Source: an uncultured Siphonobacter sp. (GTDB taxonomy: Bacteria > Bacteroidota > Bacteroidia > Cytophagales > Spirosomataceae). From it: a DNA stretch of 64,000 nt. Location: positions 496,001 through 560,000 of the forward strand of contig CAJYIW010000002.1 in assembly GCA_913775095.1 (NCBI GenBank), written 5' to 3'. Of the stretch, positions 59,443-64,000 are shown piece after piece. The translations under genes and the position numbers were made by a program. The notes beneath the pieces are model-generated. The model saw only the letters and a list, made by a program, of their open reading frames with translations, was not told the DNA's origin and ran no database searches. Each line of letters begins with the position of its first letter. The stretch's first letter is position 1.

Positions 59443-60816
59443 ATGCTTATACGCAATAAACTGATCTTACTCTTTACGCTCCTGACTATGGGCGTACTGA
59501 TTCTGTTCTCGACGTTTCTCTATTCTACCTTTTCGTTATACCGTCAGGTTATTTTCCGGACGCGATTAACCGAAAAAGCCCAGACCGCAGCAGGTTTATT
59601 AATCAACCGCCGGCATCAGTTTGATGATTTCTTCGATCAGCTCATGGAAAGCGATATGCTGACGATTGTTGACGAACACATCATGATCTTTGATGACCGG
59701 GACACGCTGGTGTACACCAACCGTCGGGGAGAGACTTCGCCGAGTGTGATCAACTTTATCCATACACTCAATTCCCCCAAACCGACGTTCGCCCAGCTGG
59801 ACGAAAATGAGGCCGTGGGCATCGCTCACCGCGATTCTATGCAAACGTTTCGGGTGGTCGCGATGGGGTATGACCGGGTTGGTTTTACCCGGCTGATCAT
59901 GTTAAAACAACTGATGATCTGGGGGAATCTGGGGAGCATCATTTTACTGGTGGCCGTGGGTTATTTCTTCGTAAGACGGATGCTCAAGCCCATCTCCAGA
60001 GCCATGGATGAGGTCGATACCATCACTGCCCAGCACCTGGACCGGCGACTGGGCGAGGGCAACCGGAGGGATGAAATCGCCCGGCTGGCCATGACGTTCA
60101 ACGAAATGCTTAACCGACTCCAGAAGTCGTTCGAAACCCAGCGAAGCTTTGTTTCGCATGCCTCTCACGAGCTACGGACACCCTTGACCAACATGCTCGG
60201 TACGCTTCAGATTTCGCATGATTACGATCAGGATTCGGAAGAACTCAAGGCTTCGATTCGTTCGGCCATGGAGGAAATCCGGCAGTTGATATCACTCACC
60301 AATAGTTTGCTCTCGCTGGCTCGGACGGGTGAAGGGCTGGTGGGACTGGAAACCATATCGGTCGATGATTGTATTACCAACGCGTTGGCTCACATTCACA
60401 ATAAATACCCCAATCGTCAGATTCACTACGATTTCGGTTTGCTGCCCGAAGATGATTCCAGCACCTTTTTCGAGACCCAGGGTAATAGCTCGTTACTGAC
60501 TACCTGCATCCTGAATGTCATTGATAATGCCTGCAAATATTCCGAAGGCCCGGTTGAACTGGTCTTAAGTCAGGAAAAGATGATTACACTTTCGGTAAAA
60601 GATCATGGACAGGGCATTAACCCCAGTGATTTACCGCATTTGATGGAGCCGTTTTTCCGAAGTAACGAAGTGTCCAGCGTAACAGGTTTTGGCATTGGAC
60701 TAGCCGTTGTGCAGAAAATCATCGGTCTGCACGGCGGAAGCATTGATTTTCAGTCGGAAGTAGGAAAAGGCACCACGGTAGTGATTCAGCTACCTGTAGT
60801 ACCGTCGAAAAAATAA
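59443..60816 (+). CDS. Sensor histidine kinase with HAMP domain
   Basis: 457 aa from ATG 59443, preceded by a GTG-start extension from 59404 that I think is less likely. Membrane helices at about 8-28 and 160-180 flank a periplasmic sensor of about 130 residues. HAMP (180-235), DHp with His near 242 in SHASHELRTPLTNM, and HATPase with NVIDNACKYS, DHGQGI and GFGIGLAVV. It is the likely partner of the OmpR-type regulator upstream, although a terminator lies between. Confidence 0.93.
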   Translation: MLIRNKLILLFTLLTMGVLILFSTFLYSTFSLYRQVIFRTRLTEKAQTAAGLLINRRHQFDDFFDQLMESDMLTIVDEHIMIFDDRDTLVYTNRRGETSPSVINFIHTLNSPKPTFAQLDENEAVGIAHRDSMQTFRVVAMGYDRVGFTRLIMLKQLMIWGNLGSIILLVAVGYFFVRRMLKPISRAMDEVDTITAQHLDRRLGEGNRRDEIARLAMTFNEMLNRLQKSFETQRSFVSHASHELRTPLTNMLGTLQISHDYDQDSEELKASIRSAMEEIRQLISLTNSLLSLARTGEGLVGLETISVDDCITNALAHIHNKYPNRQIHYDFGLLPEDDSSTFFETQGNSSLLTTCILNVIDNACKYSEGPVELVLSQEKMITLSVKDHGQGINPSDLPHLMEPFFRSNEVSSVTGFGIGLAVVQKIIGLHGGSIDFQSEVGKGTTVVIQLPVVPSKK

Positions 60817-60993
60817 ATAACCCAGAAGAAAGCAACCGATGTAAGTTAGGGTAACCAATCCATTGAAAAATGATGACGACGCTTCAGTGATTTGCTTTTC
60901 AAACAATTGTTTCCGAAGAATAAATACGCTACGGGGTTCTATTGGACTACGCTAATCATCAGTGTATCTTTCTGCGGTAGTTTGATTTATAAT

Positions 60994-61030
60994 AAAAGAG
61001 CCTTCTCCACAATGGTGAGAAGGCTCTTTT
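60994..61030. terminator. Bidirectional terminator near the DinB-fold gene
   Basis: AAAAGAGCCTTCTC pairs with GAGAAGGCTCTTTT with one bulge. It abuts the stop of the minus-strand DinB-fold gene and lies 180 bp past the kinase gene. Confidence 0.88.
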
Positions 61031-61031
61031 A

Positions 61032-61505
61032 CTAAACTAACATCTTTTTAAGATGAGCCATCTGGCCGCTGTGATAGGCCTCGTGGTGGAGCATGCCGTG
61101 CAGGAGCGTATAGTAATTATAGCGTCGGCCGGGGACCTGATCGTTCAGCTTATGACTGCTGATCCGGCTTAGCGTTTCGAGTAACTCTTCCTGGGTTTCC
61201 TGAAGATTAGCCAGGATTTCCTGCCATTTTTCCTGCGTTAATTCGTTAATAACTGACCAGTCCGCTTCTGAATTAAGAATGATGTCGAAACTAACGGAGT
61301 CGGTCAGCTTTTCCAGTACAAAAATTCGCCAGTTCGTCAGGTGAACGGCCAGTTCGGCTATGTTATGAACCGCCGGAGACGGACGGAATACGGCCATTTC
61401 GGGCGTAACACCCGTCAGGACCTCCTGCGTGCTGGGGCCGTGCCAGGCCTCTCCATCGTAAATGGCCGTTAATAATGAAGTAATTCGGTCAATTTCTACT
61501 CGCAT
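61032..61505 (-). CDS. DinB-family (DfsB-type) protein
   Basis: 157 aa four-helix-bundle protein. Metal-ligand candidates are His in VHNIAELAVHLTNW (near 47/55) and His in HHEAYHSGQMAHL (near 140-146), the DinB/YfiT pattern. Members are metal-dependent and include bacillithiol/mycothiol transferases, but many have unknown substrates. It is not the polymerase DinB. It is transcribed alone and ends at the bidirectional terminator. Confidence 0.88.
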   Translation of the reverse strand: MRVEIDRITSLLTAIYDGEAWHGPSTQEVLTGVTPEMAVFRPSPAVHNIAELAVHLTNWRIFVLEKLTDSVSFDIILNSEADWSVINELTQEKWQEILANLQETQEELLETLSRISSHKLNDQVPGRRYNYYTLLHGMLHHEAYHSGQMAHLKKMLV

Positions 61506-61792
61506 AGGGGTAGGGGATGTTAGAAATGATAAGCTGGTAAAGAGTTAGTAGTAGTAAATTTTATGACAGAAAGTGTATTTCTTCCTGTAAAAGATAGTTT
61601 TTTTGAAAGCCTTTTGCAGCACTGCCCGACAGCGAGCTCAAACTTAATCAGTCAAAGATAGAACCCTGACGTACAAAGTTGGCTGTCTTTTGCAGGAAAC
61701 CCTTCGGGAGAAATCATCTGTGATCGGAAATAAAAGGCAGGCTGCTTTTCTGAAAAATTATCGCTAAGTCATTATATAAACCCTCTGAATCA

Positions 61793-63013
61793 ATGCGTGA
61801 AAACGATCGGCGGAGATTTATCAAACAATCCGTTTTAGGAACCCTGGGTACTATCTTAAGTACTGAAGCAGTATTTGCCATCCCGGAAGGGTACACCCCT
61901 CTTTTTTTTGATAATGATCGGGATGCTTTAAAGGGAAAAAGTACAGAAATGGTGGTCCTGAATGACCGTCCCTGGAATGTGGAAGCTCCCGCACACTTAC
62001 TGGATGATACGGTAACACCGGCCGAAAAAATGTTCATTCGTAACAACGGGATTGTTCCCGAAACGATTGACGTAAAAGGCTGGACGCTAACCATCAACGG
62101 AGAATCGGCCATGACTAAAAAGGTATATACCCTGGAGGATCTGAAGAAAAAATTTAAAGCTCATACCTATCAGCTGACGCTGGAATGCGGCGGAAACGGC
62201 CGGGCGGGTTACTTCCCCAGCACCTCCGGAAATCAGTGGACCAACGGAGGCGTTAGTTGTGCGGAATGGACCGGCGTACGATTACGGGATATTCTGGAGG
62301 ATGCCGGAATTAAGGAGGACGCCGTTTACATCGGCTATTATGGCAAGGATATCCATCCCAGCCGTGAGCCGGGTAAAGTAGTCATCTCGCGTGGAGTTCC
62401 CATCAAAAAAGCTCTGGAAGAGGAAACCCTCATTGCCTGGGCCATGAATGGAAAAGACATTCCAGTCGTGCATGGGTATCCCCTGCGATTGGTCATTGGG
62501 GGCTGGCCCGCTTCGGTTTCCGGAAAATGGTTACATACCATTTCCATTCGCAATAAAATTCACGACGGCCCCAAGATGACGGGGAAAAGCTACAAAGTGC
62601 CCATTAATCCCGTGGAACCGGGCGTAGATCCGCCGGAAGATCAGTTTCGGATTATTGAATCCATGCCCGTTAAATCGCTGATTACCTATCCTCAAACGGG
62701 GGCTATGCTGGCATTGGGTAAGCCTTTGCAGGTACGGGGTCATGCCTGGGCGGGAGATTTGCAAGTAAAACAACTGGAAGTCTCGATTGACTTTGGAGCC
62801 ACCTGGCAGAAAGCCGATCTCAAGGCCCCTAAAAACCGTCTGGCCTGGCAACACTGGACAGCAGAACTGACGTTTCCGAAGCTGGGGTATTATGAAGTCT
62901 GGGCCCGGGCTACGGATTCAAAAGGAGTGAGTCAGCCGATGGTGATGCCCCAGTGGAATCCCGAAGGATACATCAATAATTCCTGCCATCGCATTGCGGT
63001 AAAGGTGGTTTAA
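61793..63013 (+). CDS. Sulfite dehydrogenase molybdenum subunit (SorA-like)
   Basis: 406 aa. A Tat signal (RRRFIKQSVLG, residues 6-16) exports the folded, cofactor-bearing enzyme. Oxidoreductase molybdopterin domain (about 80-250): the Mo-ligating Cys is best assigned to Cys132 in TLECGGNGRAGY, equivalent to CAGNRR of sulfite oxidase; GVRLRDIL follows. The Mo-co dimerisation domain (about 280-400) has FGATWQKADL and SCHRIAVKVV. It oxidises sulfite to sulfate in the periplasm. The cytochrome gene follows after 16 bp. Confidence 0.9.
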   Translation: MRENDRRRFIKQSVLGTLGTILSTEAVFAIPEGYTPLFFDNDRDALKGKSTEMVVLNDRPWNVEAPAHLLDDTVTPAEKMFIRNNGIVPETIDVKGWTLTINGESAMTKKVYTLEDLKKKFKAHTYQLTLECGGNGRAGYFPSTSGNQWTNGGVSCAEWTGVRLRDILEDAGIKEDAVYIGYYGKDIHPSREPGKVVISRGVPIKKALEEETLIAWAMNGKDIPVVHGYPLRLVIGGWPASVSGKWLHTISIRNKIHDGPKMTGKSYKVPINPVEPGVDPPEDQFRIIESMPVKSLITYPQTGAMLALGKPLQVRGHAWAGDLQVKQLEVSIDFGATWQKADLKAPKNRLAWQHWTAELTFPKLGYYEVWARATDSKGVSQPMVMPQWNPEGYINNSCHRIAVKVV

Positions 63014-63029
63014 TCCGGTAGAAACTTTT

Positions 63030-63425
63030 ATGAAATACCTATTCGTTTTATCGGCCTTTTTGTTGCTGGGAAGTGTCGCCTGGACTACCCGATCCGGAAA
63101 TACGCCTCCTGGAGTGGTTCAACAGGCCTGGGCTGATTCCGTGAAAAAAGACCCGGAAACGGGCCTGGCCGCAGATACGGATTTGCCTTTAATTAAGGCC
63201 CATTGTACGGCGTGTCATTCCAGTAAGTTGATAACGCAAAACCATTTTACCCGTACGGGCTGGGTGGACAAAATCCGCTGGATGCAGAAGTATCATAAGT
63301 TATGGGACCTGGGCCCATCGGAAGTGGCCGTGCTGAATTACCTGGAAAAATACTACGGTCCCGCCAGGCAAACTTTCGACGGACGGAGAAAACCACTGGA
63401 GAAACCCGGTTGGTATAAGCTTTAG
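63030..63425 (+). CDS. c-type cytochrome subunit (SorB-like)
   Basis: 131 aa. Signal peptide about 1-22. A single CTACH haem motif (Cys59, Cys62, His63) in the AHCTACHSSKLITQ block; RWMQ (Met85) is a candidate for the distal ligand. Immediately downstream of the SorA-like gene, it should accept electrons from the molybdenum centre and pass them to cytochrome oxidase. It corresponds to the SorB partner of SorA in Starkeya-type enzymes. Confidence 0.9.
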   Translation: MKYLFVLSAFLLLGSVAWTTRSGNTPPGVVQQAWADSVKKDPETGLAADTDLPLIKAHCTACHSSKLITQNHFTRTGWVDKIRWMQKYHKLWDLGPSEVAVLNYLEKYYGPARQTFDGRRKPLEKPGWYKL

Positions 63426-63479
63426 GGTTTTGGGCCGCCGCTGCGGTTTTGGGTTTTGAGTTTGAAAGTCAAAACTCGT
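63422..63479. repeat. TTTTG-rich direct-repeat remnant
   Basis: Overlapping GGTTTTG units (63424, 63440, 63446) and a final TTTTGAGTTT/CAAAACTC pair form a weak hairpin. It uses the same unit as the hairpins at 32796-32825 and 41326-41384. Confidence 0.5.
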
Positions 63480-63513
63480 AAAGGTAGGGGAGACGTTTGG
63501 AAATGGAAGTGAT

Positions 63514-63560
63514 AACCCCAACGGGGTTCAATCTGAGTAGCCCCGGATGTTAATCCGGGG
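63514..63560. repeat. Dispersed repeat family E (CCCCAACGGGG, CCCCGGAT...ATCCGGGG)
   Basis: AACCCCAACGGGGTT (63514-63528) and CCCCGGATGTTAATCCGGGG (63541-63560) are adjacent palindromes, a pairing I recall as common in intergenic repeats of Bacteroidota. Confidence 0.6.
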
Positions 63561-63586
63561 TTATGACCGGGACTACATTCTCTCTC

Positions 63587-63648
63587 CCGCCCCGGTTGGT
63601 GTCCCCACCAGCCGGTTGTAATTGGTTGGTGAGGACACCAACCACGGC
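63587..63648. repeat. Family B repeat copy
   Basis: GGTTGGTGTCCCCACCAGCC followed by TTGGTTGGTGAGGACACCAACCAC, the same two-hairpin layout as 50767-50833. Confidence 0.72.
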
Positions 63649-63684
63649 AGCAGGCGTAGAAGCGTAATAACGGGATTGCATCTT

Positions 63685-63742
63685 CCGCCTCGGCTGGTGT
63701 CTTTACCAGCCAGAATTAAAAAGTGTTTGGCCCCAACCACGG
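63685..63742. repeat. Family B repeat copy, degraded
   Basis: GGCTGGTGTCTTTACCAGCC hairpin (63692-63711) then TTTGGCCCCAACCACGG; the second hairpin is damaged. Confidence 0.65.
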
Positions 63743-63744
63743 AC

Positions 63745-63832
63745 GTAGAGACGTCGATTTATCGCGTCTGGGTAGAGGCAGATTGTTACTTTTCTATGAT
63801 TTTCACTACCCAGCAGAGACGATCCCAACAGT
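63745..63832. repeat. Family A repeat copy
   Basis: GTAGAGACGTCGATTTATCG at 63745 and GGGTAGAGGCA, then CCCAGCAGAGACGATCC at about 63810-63826. It follows a family B copy, in the same order as at 50767-50962. Confidence 0.7.
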
Positions 63833-63882
63833 CAGTGTAATGGAAACCACACGGTTTAATAGACTCGAAAGAATAAACAAAA

Positions 63883-63934
63883 GTGGCTGGTGAAGACACC
63901 AGCCAGGGGCATAGTTGGTAAGGACACCAGCCAT
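63883..63934. repeat. Family B repeat copy
   Basis: GGCTGGTGAAGACACCAGCC hairpin (63885-63904), then a GTTGGTAAGGACACCAGCC arm. It is the third family B copy in 350 bp. Confidence 0.65.
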
Positions 63935-63956
63935 GAAGAAACAATATTGCTTCTTC

Positions 63957-64000
63957 TTATTTTTTCGTCAGCGTAAACTGATTTTTGACGTCAATAACTT
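63957..64000 (-). CDS. C-terminal end of a gene cut by the window edge
   Basis: Reading the minus strand from the right edge gives VIDVKNQFTLTKK and a TAA at 63957-63959. The short C-terminus looks natural, but 13 codons are too few to identify a family or be sure that it is real. Confidence 0.35.
   Translation of the reverse strand, partial: VIDVKNQFTLTKK

Noticed and set aside
63622-63840. 72-codon forward frame near the right end
   Set aside because: It lies entirely inside repeat copies (families A and B) and has no coding character.

Overview
This window looks like chromosomal DNA from a free-living, aerobic Bacteroidota bacterium, most likely a Cytophagia/Spirosomaceae-type member. 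The grounds are the frequent TAnnTTTG -7 promoter boxes in place of E. coli-type promoters, few Shine-Dalgarno sites, many Bacteroidota-style proteins (DUF6600, DUF4136, YkuD_2, DUF5009/HGSNAT-like, tricorn-like S41 peptidase, LytS/LytTR pairs, a lipoprotein with a PNPxxG motif), and many secreted proteins with lipobox or Sec/Tat signals. Species cannot be fixed from sequence alone. I see no rRNA, tRNA, CRISPR array, phage block, transposase or plasmid functions.

Layout. 1-10.8 kb: DUF6600 protein (cut by the left edge), secreted TIM-barrel epimerase, type II NADH dehydrogenase, LLM flavin oxidoreductase, O-methyltransferase, LytS/LytTR two-component pair with a candidate binding site, lipoprotein intradiol dioxygenase, unknown protein plus pirin-like protein, DUF5009 membrane protein. 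10.8-11.5 kb: AT-rich non-coding stretch. 11.5-25.4 kb: giant tricorn-like protease, bestrophin, aspartate aminotransferase, LURP-one protein, lipoprotein, EamA, MscS, M24 peptidase, MFS transporter, monooxygenase, DUF1697, WYL regulator. 25.5-30.4 kb: two L,D-transpeptidases meeting tail to tail, hydroxypyruvate-isomerase-like protein, Y-family DNA polymerase. 30.5-38 kb: a dispersed hexuronate-catabolism group (aldo/keto reductase, KDG kinase, KDPG aldolase, KduI) with two LysE exporters and an ABC exporter between. 38-45 kb: MntH and MntR diverging from a 16+16 bp palindromic operator, LptF/G-type permease, EamA transporter, S9 peptidase. 45-48 kb: a holin-family membrane protein and a run of unrecognised small and lipoprotein genes. 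48-50.7 kb: an overlapping GT87-GT2-polysaccharide deacetylase operon. 51.3-56 kb: two amidohydrolase-fold proteins. 56-61.5 kb: quinone-oxidoreductase-like MDR, ECF sigma factor, DUF4136, OmpR-type two-component system, DinB-fold protein. 61.8-63.4 kb: a SorA/SorB-like sulfite dehydrogenase pair.

How the genes work together. The clearest functional units are: MntR with MntH (manganese homeostasis, operator visible); KduI with KdgK and KDPG aldolase (uronic-acid breakdown to pyruvate and glyceraldehyde-3-phosphate); SorA with SorB (sulfite to sulfate, electrons to cytochrome c); GT2 with GT87 and deacetylase (lipid-linked sugar donor, glycan transfer and glycan trimming); LytS with LytTR (and possibly the dioxygenase operon behind it).

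The most unusual content is between the genes. At least five families of palindromic repeats occur, some stacked in single intergenic regions (50.76-51.12 kb and 63.43-63.94 kb). Several other gaps hold degenerate 7-11 nt direct repeats arranged as inverted arms, one forming a perfect 24-bp stem (41326-41384). Candidate structured RNA leaders, an uncharacterised lipoprotein cluster and amidohydrolases lacking their metal motif are the other points worth following.
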